Of a stretch of 64,000 nucleotides of DNA, positions 1-8,774 are shown in pieces (the first letter of the stretch is position 1; every line of letters starts with the position of its first letter). The stretch covers positions 124,001 to 188,000 of the forward strand of contig CAVTIS010000003.1 in assembly GCA_963734845.1 (NCBI GenBank). The letters run 5' to 3'. Both the position numbers and the translations under genes were made by a program. Below the pieces are notes generated by a model. It had not been told where the DNA came from, did no database searches, and saw only the letters and a list, made by a program, of their open reading frames with translations. This DNA is from JAKAVN01 sp963734845 (GTDB lineage: Bacteria; Desulfobacterota; Binatia; Binatales; Binataceae).

Positions 1-1
1 C

Positions 2-562
2 TATTTGGCCGCCGGCGTCTACCTGGCCGCGATCTGCGTCACCAGGACCGCTCCCGGCGTCGCGGAGTTGCACAACTATATGCGCTACAAAGCGCAGCGG
101 CTCACCGCTGGCCCCGTCAGGCCCCTGGTTGCCGATGCGACAATCGCCGGCGACGACAGGTTCTGCGAGTTGGCCTCCATCGCCGAGTATCAGGTGCCTC
201 TGGACGGGCCGGCGGTCCCGATAAGCATGGCGATCAGCGATGATGAATGGGAATCCAGGGCGGCGCTCAATGCCTATCTGGCGGGAACTGACCGCGCGGA
301 GTTCGAAAAGACCGCGCGAGCCTCGGCTGAGCTGTGGTTCTGGGAAAGCCCGGGACGCGAGAGAGAGGTGATTGCCGCATTGATGCGCAAGTTTGACGAG
401 ATAGTAAGAGGACCGGAAGTGATTATTGCTCAGTTTGGCGTGCACTATGTGGCGCTTGCGGCAGACAAGCCGCAAATGGCCTATCTTCGCGGGGGTTGGA
501 CGATGCTCCAGCGGGGACCGTATTGGCAAATATGGGAACGAGGTAGAAAGGCCGACCCCTGA
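2..562 (+). CDS. C-terminal part of an unidentified, probably membrane-anchored protein
   Basis: The frame is already open at the window edge and ends at TGA 560-562, so the start is missing. About 186 codons are visible. They begin with a hydrophobic stretch of about 15 residues (AAGVYLAAICV) that looks like the end of a membrane helix, followed by a soluble tail rich in Trp, Arg and Glu. A soluble tail after a last helix is common in GT-C-type glycosyltransferases and related polytopic proteins, and the neighbouring remnants are polysaccharide genes, but I do not recognise a family signature. It could equally be an unrelated single-helix protein. Confidence is in the reading frame rather than in a function. 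Confidence 0.45.
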   Translation, partial: YLAAGVYLAAICVTRTAPGVAELHNYMRYKAQRLTAGPVRPLVADATIAGDDRFCELASIAEYQVPLDGPAVPISMAISDDEWESRAALNAYLAGTDRAEFEKTARASAELWFWESPGREREVIAALMRKFDEIVRGPEVIIAQFGVHYVALAADKPQMAYLRGGWTMLQRGPYWQIWERGRKADP

Positions 563-671
563 AGTCGCGCGGACGACTGTGCGAAGTTCGCCGGCGCTAT
601 TGCGTTGCACTCGTTCATTTGGAAGTGTCACAGGAGTGTCTCAGTCATTACTTATAGATAGTTGCGACTAG

Positions 672-935
672 GCGCTGGCCGAGGCGGGAATTCCGGCCGG
701 GCTCGCCGCCGACGCCGCGTTCGCAGCGCTGCTGCTCGGGCTCCTTCGCCGATGCGGCCGCCTGCCGGAGCCACTGCGGGCCGAGGTGCGAATCATCGCG
801 GCTATTTTGCTCACCGGATCGGTCGCCGCTCTGGGATGGTCGCCGCTCCAGGAGCCGGCGCTGGCGGTTCCGCTGCTGCTCGCCGCCGGGCGCGGCTGGC
901 GCCTGCTCGGCGCCCCCGCAGAAGATCTCGAATGA
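672..935 (+). pseudogene. C-terminal remnant of an O-antigen ligase/Wzy-like membrane protein
   Basis: Directly after an in-frame TAG (669-671) comes an 87-codon open frame ending at TGA 933-935. It reads LAEAGIPAGL, then a hydrophobic stretch, then a polar loop and a second helix with GWSPLQEPALAVPLLLAAG. This order (LAE-GIPG-like start, helix, charged loop, helix with an F/W-PLQ-PA motif) is what the C-terminus of Wzy_C/O-antigen ligase proteins looks like. No start codon or upstream ligase domain is present, so I read it as the tail of a truncated gene. Its stop overlaps the next ATG by four bases (ATGA), the usual sign of former translational coupling. Family assignment is by pattern only. 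Confidence 0.45.
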
Positions 936-1228
936 GTCGAAGACAGCCGAATCGGATGAAGCCGAGCAGGATTAAACCGCACGGAATTAAACCGATCGGG
1001 GCGGCCCGGATCGGCGCGGCCATTATAGGCCTCGCATTGATTGCGGCTCTCGTTCCGGAATTCCATCGCTACCGCTCGGAGCGCCGTCTCTATCGGGCGA
1101 GCGCGCTTTTCCGCTCCTTCATCGCCGAAAGCAACGCGGCGGCGCGCTTCCAGCCGCGCCGCAATTCCGAACGGCGCCCGATCGTAGCCGCTGCGGCGCT
1201 GAAAGTTGAGCGACAGCGCGTCGACTAA
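932..1228 (+). pseudogene. Small membrane-anchored ORF, probably 3'-truncated
   Basis: ATG 932 overlaps the stop of the ligase-like remnant (ATGA). The product has a basic N-terminus encoded by three 15-bp repeats, then one membrane helix (about residues 26-45, IGAAIIGLALIAALVPEF) and a charged segment (HRYRSERRLYRASALFRSF). After about codon 70 the frame runs antisense through a recognisable glycosyltransferase coding region on the other strand. The last 30 codons are therefore probably not original sequence, and the real gene ended or was cut near position 1135. The function is not recognisable. Confidence 0.35.
956..1000 (+). repeat. Three 15-bp imperfect tandem repeats
   Basis: ATGAAGCCGAGCAGG, ATTAAACCGCACGGA and ATTAAACCGATCGGG follow each other without spacer. 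The second and third copies share 12 of 15 bases and the first is more diverged. Read in the frame of the small membrane ORF they encode a Lys-Pro repeat (KPSRI, KPHGI, KPIG). The period is a multiple of three, so copy-number change would keep the frame. Confidence 0.6.
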
Positions 1229-1624
1229 ATCGATAACTCGCGGCAGCAAGGCGGTCTCTTCAACGCAGCCCGCCATGCGCGCGAGCTGGACGTGTACCAG
1301 GTCGTGGCGCCGCTCAGCGAGCAGCCTCCCGACCGTGCGGCGCATCGCCGGCGTTTCATGCATCGCGGTTTGCAGCGGCCGTCCTGCCAGCACGCCGCCG
1401 CATAGGCCCACGGCCATTCCAGCCGCGCGATACGGCACCACGATCGTCTCTTCGCATAACGGCGCCGCGGCCGCGTCATCTGCAGGCGCATCCTTGCCGC
1501 CGCCGAAGCAGAGCAGAGTCACCCGATGGCGCCGGCCGAGCAGCCGCAGCTGATGATGCGCCCGGAGTTGGTAGCCGCGCAGCGGCGGATCCGGTGGTTT
1601 CGCGGCGATGAAAAGAATTCTCAT
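1136..1624 (-). pseudogene. N-terminal remnant of a family-4-type glycosyltransferase
   Basis: From ATG 1624 the minus-strand frame reads MRILFIAAKPPDPPLRGYQL, then an alternating Rossmann pattern, GRPLQTAMHETPAMRR and LPRVIDLVDALSLNFQRRSG. This is the first domain of the GT4 sugar transferases often found in PEP-CTERM/exosortase loci. Homology-like sequence stops after about 163 residues (RLEARRR). The frame stays open to 668 but then encodes low-complexity Arg/Ser-rich sequence antisense to other ORFs. The second, nucleotide-sugar-binding domain of about 200 residues is absent, so the gene is truncated. It starts 35 bp after the STN-domain gene on the same strand. Confidence 0.6.
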
Positions 1625-1658
1625 CGATTCACGCGTGGCCGCACCCAACGGTGACGCG

Positions 1659-2300
1659 CTACTCATCCGGGTCCTCGGTGGCCGAATCCGCGGCCTCGGA
1701 CTGGCTGGAGGTCGTGGGCGTCAACGTCCGGCGCATTTCCGGCGTGATCGGCTCATCGTCATGGACCACCGCGGAATCCGTCGTTGGCGCGGTCGCCAGC
1801 GCGCCGGGCGCGAACGCTGCATGCGGCTGCGACGCGCGCGATCCGGGCGTTGCCGCCTCCAGCACGACGATGGTTACCAGACCCGCCGGCCCGGGGTTGT
1901 AAACGACTGCGCTGCTTTTCAATGATGCGCTCATCAGGAGTTTTTTCGTGGCCGCCCCGATCTCCAGGTTCTGGAAGCTGACGGTGATTTTTCGATCGCT
2001 TAGCGAAGCCGGCAGGCGAACTACGATCCGCGCGTCGCGCTGCAGCGTTTCGACGACTTGGCTGAGTGTAGCTTGGTGAAAGTCAACCGAGAGCCGATCG
2101 CCGTTCCGCACGACCTCGCCGTCCGCGAATGCGAGGCACGGCAATAGTGCAAACAAAAGCAATGAGACCGCCACTGAGACACTTCGCTTTACGATTCCGC
2201 GCTGAGGTGCAACGATCTCTGTAAATAGCCGGTTATGGGCGGCAGGCGAGGTCTTCTTATATTCAATTAATACAGCAGTGATAGTCATATCTATGCTCAC
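1659..2300 (-). CDS. Secreted protein with STN (secretin/TonB short N-terminal) domain
   Basis: The product is 213 residues. After about 38 residues there is a typical signal-peptide core (KRSVSVAVSLLLFALLPCLA, then FADG), so the N-terminal 35 residues may be over-called, although no better ATG lies nearer. Residues about 65-135 (VDFHQATLSQVVETLQRDAR through SVSFQNLEIGAATKKLL-type strands) fit the STN fold found in secretin and TonB-receptor N-termini. The C-terminal 80 residues are Ala/Ser/Thr-rich and look disordered. There is no secretin or beta-barrel domain, so this is a free-standing STN protein, probably periplasmic. It lies upstream of, and co-directional with, the truncated glycosyltransferase. 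Confidence 0.6.
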   Translation of the reverse strand: MSIDMTITAVLIEYKKTSPAAHNRLFTEIVAPQRGIVKRSVSVAVSLLLFALLPCLAFADGEVVRNGDRLSVDFHQATLSQVVETLQRDARIVVRLPASLSDRKITVSFQNLEIGAATKKLLMSASLKSSAVVYNPGPAGLVTIVVLEAATPGSRASQPHAAFAPGALATAPTTDSAVVHDDEPITPEMRRTLTPTTSSQSEAADSATEDPDE

Positions 2301-2591
2301 TATTTCGTTCAGGATGTACGTAGCGCCGAGCGTCCGCAGCGCGACTGGTTATTTGCGTGACGAAGATTTTTATTATTGAACGGCGCAACATTGACTTCGC
2401 CATGTTACAGGACCAGAGTCAATCGAACCGGTCCTGGACTCGACAAAAGCGCATTCGATAACACGACTGGGTATTGGTCGCTGATAAGACTGTATCTGAG
2501 TAACTCGACGAATAGAGATAGACATCCGAGCACTGCCGCCCTCAAGCCACACGATTAGCGATTGCTCGCGCACGAGCAGAAGGGGTCGTAC
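2301..2591. other. Intergenic gap, AT-richer, between divergent genes
   Basis: This stretch separates the minus-strand STN gene from the plus-strand secreted protein. It is visibly less GC-rich than the coding sequence around it and should carry promoters for both genes. I see no clear -35/-10 pair, palindrome or RNA gene that I would defend. Confidence 0.3.
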
Positions 2592-3029
2592 ATGAATCGG
2601 AGAGATTGGTCGAATGTGAGCCGGATGGTAGCCGCGACGTTCCTGATCTTCATGTTCGCCCTTGACGGGCGCGCGACGGCTGGAACCGAGATCATCTCCG
2701 ATCAGCCCGCGGCGTCGCTACTGCTGCCATACTTCGAGGTGAACCTGGACAACCGCAGCGCGGCGACCACGATGCTCTCGATCAATGACGCGTCGGCCAC
2801 GGCGATACAAGAAATCAGGGTCGGCGCAGGCGCGATTCCGACCTCCTTCGATGCCGGCTGGATGTACCTCGATCTCAATTCGCCGACGGCTGGCACCTTT
2901 CCGACCGGCGATCCGACTGCCGAGCAGGCATGGGTCTCGACGATTTACGACAACAGTACCTACCGCATCGGCGAGCGCGCGACTCTGCTCGACTCTGCGG
3001 TTAGCGCAAATCACATAGTCCCGCAATGA
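2592..3029 (+). CDS. Short secreted protein of unknown function
   Basis: I prefer ATG 2592 because AGAAGGGG lies just upstream and the next residues form a signal peptide (MNRRDWSNVSRMVAATFLIF, cleavage near ATAG). The mature part begins TEIISDQPAASLLLPYFEVN, followed by TTMLSINDASATA. This opening is familiar from secreted hypothetical proteins of environmental delta-type bacteria that are usually several hundred residues long. Here the protein is only 145 residues, and the ending (GWMYLDLNS, AQAWVST-like, LLDSA) resembles the family's C-terminus. That suggests an internally shortened copy. No catalytic motif is visible. The family recollection is not verified by a search. Confidence 0.5.
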   Translation: MNRRDWSNVSRMVAATFLIFMFALDGRATAGTEIISDQPAASLLLPYFEVNLDNRSAATTMLSINDASATAIQEIRVGAGAIPTSFDAGWMYLDLNSPTAGTFPTGDPTAEQAWVSTIYDNSTYRIGERATLLDSAVSANHIVPQ

Positions 3030-3167
3030 TAGTGCGGCTAACGGCCGGGCCTGGAGCGCCGCGCTCTTCGCCCGGTTCGTCTCGCCGGTTGACTAGCCAT
3101 TCAGATAGTCAATTCCTGACACAAATGAGGTCGTGAGCATCGCGATTTCGCTCTGCTCGAACAAGCT

Positions 3168-4804
3168 ATGCCTTTATCGCCAGGCTCCCGATCGTCATTC
3201 GCTTCCGCGCTGCTCCTCCTGATCGTGTGTACGGCAACGTCTGTGCAAACCAGCCCATCGCGCGCGGCCGCCGGCCAGTACGCTACCGCCGCAGCGCCGG
3301 ACGCGATGGTGGCCGCCTCTGCGGACCAAGGGCCTCCCGCGGGCCATTGGTTGAAGGATGGCCTCGGGCGCGAATATTTCGTCGCGCGCACCCCGAAAAA
3401 CAGGGCCGCGCGGATTGACCGCAATACGGTGCGCGATTTCTGGGGCTTTCCACTCGATGTCGTCAGGGAAGAGGGCTCCTTTTATTACTACAAAGTCTAT
3501 CGTCCGGTCGCCGCGCCGAAGCCCGCGCCCGTGGCGCGGATTTCACCGCAGCAGGGGCGCAGAATCCGCGACAGTTCCGGTTCAACGTGCCGCTCAGCAC
3601 GCGCCTGCGCTTCACGCTTTTTGGCCGCGGTCTTCCGTCGTCAGGGCAGTGGCGCGACGGCTTCGCGATCGCTGACATGAACGGCGACGGCCATCCTGAC
3701 ATCGTATTTGGTCCGCCGCGCAAGGCTCCTGGAGCGGTTCCGGTGATTTTCCTCGGCGACGGGAAGGGCTCGTGGTCACGATGGCGCGAGGCGACGTTTC
3801 CGCCGCTCGCTTACGACTATGGCGACGTCCAGGTGGGCGACTTCAACGGCGACGGTCAGTTGGACCTCGCATTCGCGGTGCATCTTCGCGGGCTGATCGT
3901 CCTCCTCGGCGACCGCAAAGGCGGATTCACGGATGCCAGCGAAGGCCTCGATTTCGCACTTGGCGGAAAAACCGCTTTTTCATCGACCTCGTTGCGGCTG
4001 GTCGATTGGAGCGGTGACGGCCGCCTCGATATTCTGGCCCTCGGCGAAGGGCCGGGTTTGATGGGCGGGCATCTAATCCACGCCTCGCGCGGAGTGTCCT
4101 TATACCGCAACTTGGGCAACGGAAAGTGGGAGCGTCACGCGCTGACGACACCGAATCAGCTGTTCGGCGAGTCGATTGTGACCAGGGATTTCACCGGCGA
4201 CGGCCGTCCCGGGTTCGCCACCAGCAACAGCGTCATGGACCGAGATGACATCGTGAATCAGTGGAAGCCCAATAACGGTTGGCAGGCTGTCGCCGTCAAC
4301 CAGGTGCGCCCGATGGCATACGTGTGGTCGGTCGCGGCCGCGGATTTCGATCGCGATGGACGTATTGACCTCGCGGTCGCCTATACCAGTTTCGAGCTGG
4401 AAACCTGGCGAAGCGGCGTCGATGTCCTGCTTTCGTGCCCAGGTGGACACTGGGAGCGGCGGCCGCTCCTCGCGGCAGAAACTCGCAAGGGTCCCGTCGC
4501 GCTCGCAACTGGCGACCTCGAAGGCAACGGACACAAGGACTTGGTCGCACTGACCGCGACCGGCGAGACAGTGGTCTTCCTGGGCAATGGCAAAGGATCT
4601 TTCACGCGAGAGAACATGTCTCCGCGGGCATTCCCCGGAGCCTGCCGCGGCGCCCATATCGAACTCGCGGACCTTGATGGCGATGGCAAGGATGAGTTGG
4701 TGGCGTCCTTTTCGGACGAGCACGATCAGTACGGACATTGCCCATCCGACGGCGGTCTGATCGCGTGGAAAGCCCGGCCTCGCACCGGCGTGCCCAAACC
4801 ATAA
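3168..4804 (+). pseudogene. FG-GAP/VCBS-repeat secreted protein, frameshifted
   Basis: The first part starts at ATG 3168 with a signal peptide (SFASALLLLIVCTATSVQT). It encodes HWLKDGLGREYFVARTP and LDVVREEGSFYYYKVYRP, then loses sense near 3535. A second frame, open from about 3539, reads RDFTAAGAQNPRQFRFNVPL and continues as a repeat protein with calcium-loop-like motifs: DMNGDGHPD, DFNGDGQLD, DWSGDGRLD, DFTGDGRPG, DFDRDGRID, DLEGNGHKD, DLDGDGKDE. The two halves join into one sensible protein of about 545 residues if one base is restored around 3500-3540. The product would be an extracellular beta-propeller. Either the gene is genuinely broken or the assembly has an indel. A GTG at 3587 could start the second half alone, but it lies in the middle of family-like sequence. 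Confidence 0.65.
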
Positions 4805-4949
4805 CATCGGAGTTGGCGGTGGAACGGTTGGGCTGGGTTGGATCTAAACCTGAAAGAGAGGAATTTGAGAATCTTTGACTTCCGATGCGGAAAAGGCCGA
4901 TAAGAAATATTCCAGGTGGACGGTTCAAGAATTACAGGAGGCGGCTCTC

Positions 4950-6092
4950 ATGCACGTCGGAATGGCTGTGATTTTTCAGGGTTCGGGCGAAGGACGCACC
5001 GATCGCAATGTCTATCGCAACGAGCTGCGTTTCGGCGATATGGCGGAGCCGCTCGGCTTCGAGTCGTTGTGGGGCGTCGAGCATCACTTCACCGACTATA
5101 CGATGTGCCCTGACGTGCTCCAGTTGCTTACCTACTTTGCCGGTCGCACCCGGCACATCCAGCTCGGATCGATGGTGGTCGTGCTGCCCTGGCACGATCC
5201 GATTCGAGTCGCGGAACAGATCATTATGCTCGACCACATGTCCGACGGCCGCATGATTCTGGGATTGGGGCGCGGGCTAGGGCGGGTCGAGTTCGAGGGC
5301 TTCGGCGTCAACCAAGAAGACGCGCGCGAAATCTTTGTCGAATCAGCGCAGACGATTCTCGAAGGTCTGGAGCGTGGGTACTGCGAGTTCGACGGCAAGT
5401 TCGTGCATCAGACCCGGCGCAATCTTCGTCCGCGCCCCTTCAAGTCCTTCCGAGGAAGAACTTACGCGGCGGCGGTCTCGCCCGAGTCATCCGAGATCAT
5501 GGCGCGGCTGGGGATCGGAATCCTGATCATCCCGCAAAAGCCGTGGGAGACGGTAATGACCGAGCTAGGCAACTATCGGTCGGTATTTCGCGAGGTCAAC
5601 GGTACCGACGCACCGCCGCCCATCGTGGGTGGATGGACTTACTGCGACGAGAACGCGGATCGGGCCGAGGAGATGGCGCGAAAATATATCGGCGGCTACT
5701 GGCTTACGGTCGCGAAGCATTACGAGATTATCGGCGATCATCTGACCAAGATGCGCGGCTACGAATCGTACAAGGCGATGCAGGAAATGGCGAGTTCGCC
5801 GGGCGGGATGGAAAAGATGATCGAATTCTTCATGGGGCTGCAGGTCTGGGGCACGCCCGAGCAGTGTTACAAGAAGGTCGTCGAAATCCAGGAGCGCACC
5901 GGGGCCGAAGCCTTCAACGGAGTCTTCAGCTATGCGGGCATGCCGTATGACCTGGCGGAAGCGAACCTGCGGTTGTTCGCGGCTGAAGTGATGCCGGAGC
6001 TTAAGAAACTGGTGCCGCATGAAGACCAATTGATCGCACGCGCCGGGATCGGCGCGCACGCCGATAGCAGCGCGTTTCGATTGCCGGCCTGA
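4950..6092 (+). CDS. Luciferase-like flavin/F420 monooxygenase
   Basis: The product is 380 residues. The ATG at 4950 is chosen over the TTG at 4875 because AGGAGG lies at 4936-4941, eight bases upstream, and because the protein then begins at the first beta strand of the TIM barrel (MHVGMAVIFQGSG). Family landmarks are FESLWGVEHHFTDY, LGSMVVVLPWHDPIRVAEQI and SDGRMILGLGRGLGRVEFEG. The C-terminus has GTPEQCYKKVVEIQERTGAE. These enzymes use reduced FMN or F420 with one organic substrate in the cytoplasm. The substrate cannot be read from sequence. It stands alone, downstream of the frameshifted propeller gene and convergent with the arylsulfatase. It is one of five family members in the window. 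Confidence 0.8.
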   Translation: MHVGMAVIFQGSGEGRTDRNVYRNELRFGDMAEPLGFESLWGVEHHFTDYTMCPDVLQLLTYFAGRTRHIQLGSMVVVLPWHDPIRVAEQIIMLDHMSDGRMILGLGRGLGRVEFEGFGVNQEDAREIFVESAQTILEGLERGYCEFDGKFVHQTRRNLRPRPFKSFRGRTYAAAVSPESSEIMARLGIGILIIPQKPWETVMTELGNYRSVFREVNGTDAPPPIVGGWTYCDENADRAEEMARKYIGGYWLTVAKHYEIIGDHLTKMRGYESYKAMQEMASSPGGMEKMIEFFMGLQVWGTPEQCYKKVVEIQERTGAEAFNGVFSYAGMPYDLAEANLRLFAAEVMPELKKLVPHEDQLIARAGIGAHADSSAFRLPA

Positions 6093-6111
6093 GGCCTGCT
6101 CCGAGGTAAAT

Positions 6112-6144
6112 CGCAGGCCGGGGCACGACGGCTGCCGGCCTGCG
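6112..6144. terminator. Hairpin between convergent genes
   Basis: CGCAGGCCGG (6112-6121) is perfectly complementary to CCGGCCTGCG (6135-6144), with a 13-base loop. It lies between the stop codons of the luciferase-like gene and the arylsulfatase, which point at each other, so it could serve both strands. There is no T-tract, so termination would need Rho or the stem alone. Confidence 0.5.
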
Positions 6145-6163
6145 GCGAGTCTAGCGACTCATT

Positions 6164-8626
6164 TCATTCGGTCAGCGACTCGCCTACCTCCGCTTTGTCA
6201 GTTTCGTTCTCACCGGCGGCGGACTTGCCGACCTTGATTACGACCTTATCGAGATTTCCGGTGAACTCGAACGGCGCCGCGTAGTGCTTGCGGTCAACCG
6301 GTGAGCCGGTATCGACACCCACGTCGAAAGTCTCCGAGATCGAGAACTTGCCCTGCATCGTGTTCTTGACGTCGCCCTCGCCAACGGGCTGCCCATTGAT
6401 ATAGAGCGTCACATGGCCCTGACGGGGACCTGTTACCTTGAAGTCATAACGAAGTTCCACTTTCCCCGCCGGAACGGGTTTCGTCGATGTAATAGTATAG
6501 TAATCCTTGTTGAAAGAATTGTAGGTGTAGTTGAGCTTGTGGTCTTTGATGAAGAAGGTATAGCCACCCATGTATCCGCCGGAGCACACCAGCACGCCTT
6601 CCGCGCCTTTGTTGGGTATTTGCGCGTACGCGGTGACCGTATGATCCTGGTTCTTGATCGGGGCCGCGGCCGATTCCGGGATGTTTCGCGCGCCCGGTGC
6701 GTAATAGGTAAAAGTTCCCTGCGCCGGCAGATAAACCTCGGTGACGTTTTTCAGCCGAGCCTGGAGGTCGTCGTATAGCGGATAAACATTATACTTGAGC
6801 GCCTGCTGGCCAAAAAGCTTCTTCAATTCATCCAGCTTTTGCGGATTCTGACTCGCCAGATTGGTGCTCTCTGAAAAATCCTCGGCGACATGATAGAGCT
6901 CCCACACATCCTTATCGAAAGGATATGTGCCGCCGATGACCCATGGCGGCCGATTGCCATGAAGCGTAACCGCTTTCCATCCATCCGCGTACATCGCGCG
7001 ATTACCGAACATTTCGTAGTATTGAACGGTGTGGCGGTCTTTCGCCTTGGCGTCGTTGAAGGAATAGAGCATGCTAATGCCGTCCATCGGCTTCTGTTCG
7101 ATTCCGTCGATTGTCCTCGGCGCCGGAATCCTCGCCGCTTCCAGGACGGTCGGAGCGATATCGATGATGTGGGAATACTCAGTGCGCCGCTCACCCCTGG
7201 CCTTGATACCTTTGGGCCAGGAAACGATCAGCGGATCGCCAATGCCGCCATTGTAATTGGTCTGCTTGTAGTACTTGAAAGGCGTATTGCCGGCCAACGC
7301 CCATCCGGCAGTGTAGTGATTGTTGGTGATCTCGGTACCCCAGTCGTCGTAGTACTTCATATTGTCCTCGACGCTGGTCTGCAGGCCGTTGGCCACGAGC
7401 ATCTCATTGAAACTGCCCGCGACGCCGCCCTCGGCGCTGGCGCCGTTGTCGGAGGTCACGAAGATGATCGTATTGTCGAGTTGTCCGATACGCTTGAGCG
7501 TGGCAACCAGGCGCCCGATTTGCTCGTCGGTATGCGTCAGTTGCGCCGCGAACGCTTCCATTTGGCGCGCGTAGAGCTTCTTTTGCATGGCGCCAAGCGA
7601 GTCCCAGGCTGGGATGTTCGGGTTGCGCGGTGAGAGTTTGGTACCTGCCGGAATCACTCCGTCCTTCAATTGCCGTTGGTAGATAATTTCACGGGCCTTG
7701 TCATAGCCCATGTCGAACTTGCCCTTGTACATGTCGCGGAACTTCTGGGGCGCCTGATGCGGTGCGTGCATTCCAGGCGTCGCGAAGAACATCATCCAGG
7801 GACGGTCAGGAGTGACCGAAGCCTGCGCCGTCAGCCAGAAGATCGCGTGGTCGGCCATGTCTTCGGTCAAATCGTAGTTCGGTTTACCGCGCCATGGGTC
7901 GGTGGCGGTGTGATCGGCCCACATCGTGGATTTCATGTTGTTGGCGTCCGCCGCCATGAAACCGTAGTAGTGGTCGAATCCGTCTCCCGAGGCCCATCCG
8001 TTGAACGGTCCCGCCGTAGTAACTTCCCAGAGCGGAGTGTGATCCCACTTGCCCAGCGCGTAGGTCGTATAGCCGTTGTATTTGAGGATCTTGGAAACAG
8101 GCCCGGCGCTTTCGGGAATATGCGCGTTGTAGCCGGGGAAGCCCATCGCGGTGAGCGCGTGGCTGCCGAGACCTATCGAGTGATGATTGCGGCCGGCCAT
8201 CAGGGCGGCGCGGGATGCGGAACAAATCGCGGTCGTATTGAACTGGGTATAGATCAGACCTTGCCGGGCGAGTTGGTCCAGATTCGGAGTTTTCGATAGG
8301 CCGCCGTAGGGACCGAGATGTCCGTAGCCGATATCGTCGAGCAAAATAATCAGGATGTTGGGAGCGCCGGGCGGCGCCTTTACCCGTTTGGGCCAATCCT
8401 CTTTTGATTCCTCGAAGGTTCGGGCGATTTTCCCCTTAAACGGCGCATCGGGGATCGGCAGCGAGGTGCGATCCACCACTGACCGGCCTGGCGAAGAATC
8501 TTCCCCCGACTGCGCCCAGGTCAAGTTTCGGCTGAGCAGCAACAAGGCGCTCAGCAAAGCTGCCAGATACGCGGCCTTCTTCAAGGGTCCCTGCGCGCCG
8601 GAGTTACGGCCAATTTGTTTCTGCAT
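6164..8626 (-). CDS. Exported arylsulfatase
   Basis: The product is 820 residues, similar in length to the large bacterial arylsulfatases of the AtsA type. An N-terminal signal sequence spans about residues 17-39 (AAYLAALLSALLLLSRN, then WAQS), so it should act in the periplasm or outside. The sulfatase core begins at about residue 88 with NILIILLDDIGYGHLGPYGG (metal-binding Asp97 and Asp98). The formylglycine signature is CSASR at 135-139, where Cys135 would be oxidised to formylglycine by a sulfatase-modifying enzyme not encoded here. Further metal/substrate motifs include FVTSDNGASAEGG. The last 150 residues form a beta-rich tail. It hydrolyses sulfate esters, and the substrate is unknown. 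It is downstream of the molybdopterin gene on the same strand with a 148-bp gap. Confidence 0.9.
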   Translation of the reverse strand: MQKQIGRNSGAQGPLKKAAYLAALLSALLLLSRNLTWAQSGEDSSPGRSVVDRTSLPIPDAPFKGKIARTFEESKEDWPKRVKAPPGAPNILIILLDDIGYGHLGPYGGLSKTPNLDQLARQGLIYTQFNTTAICSASRAALMAGRNHHSIGLGSHALTAMGFPGYNAHIPESAGPVSKILKYNGYTTYALGKWDHTPLWEVTTAGPFNGWASGDGFDHYYGFMAADANNMKSTMWADHTATDPWRGKPNYDLTEDMADHAIFWLTAQASVTPDRPWMMFFATPGMHAPHQAPQKFRDMYKGKFDMGYDKAREIIYQRQLKDGVIPAGTKLSPRNPNIPAWDSLGAMQKKLYARQMEAFAAQLTHTDEQIGRLVATLKRIGQLDNTIIFVTSDNGASAEGGVAGSFNEMLVANGLQTSVEDNMKYYDDWGTEITNNHYTAGWALAGNTPFKYYKQTNYNGGIGDPLIVSWPKGIKARGERRTEYSHIIDIAPTVLEAARIPAPRTIDGIEQKPMDGISMLYSFNDAKAKDRHTVQYYEMFGNRAMYADGWKAVTLHGNRPPWVIGGTYPFDKDVWELYHVAEDFSESTNLASQNPQKLDELKKLFGQQALKYNVYPLYDDLQARLKNVTEVYLPAQGTFTYYAPGARNIPESAAAPIKNQDHTVTAYAQIPNKGAEGVLVCSGGYMGGYTFFIKDHKLNYTYNSFNKDYYTITSTKPVPAGKVELRYDFKVTGPRQGHVTLYINGQPVGEGDVKNTMQGKFSISETFDVGVDTGSPVDRKHYAAPFEFTGNLDKVVIKVGKSAAGENETDKAEVGESLTE

Positions 8627-8774
8627 GCACGACTCCTTGGCGGTTGCATCCGCGTCGGCGGCTGCGGGCTGAACTGCCGGGTAATTTTCTGCCGCGTAGA
8701 CTCTGACGTCGCCGGCAAGCCTGGTTGCGTCGAGACGCCGGCGACGGTTTCTGTCAGTTGATAAGGCCGTTAGC

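Noticed and set aside
668..1135. C-terminal half of the minus-strand glycosyltransferase frame
   Set aside because: After about residue 177 the sequence becomes Arg/Ser-rich, shows no second glycosyltransferase domain and is antisense to another coding-like frame.
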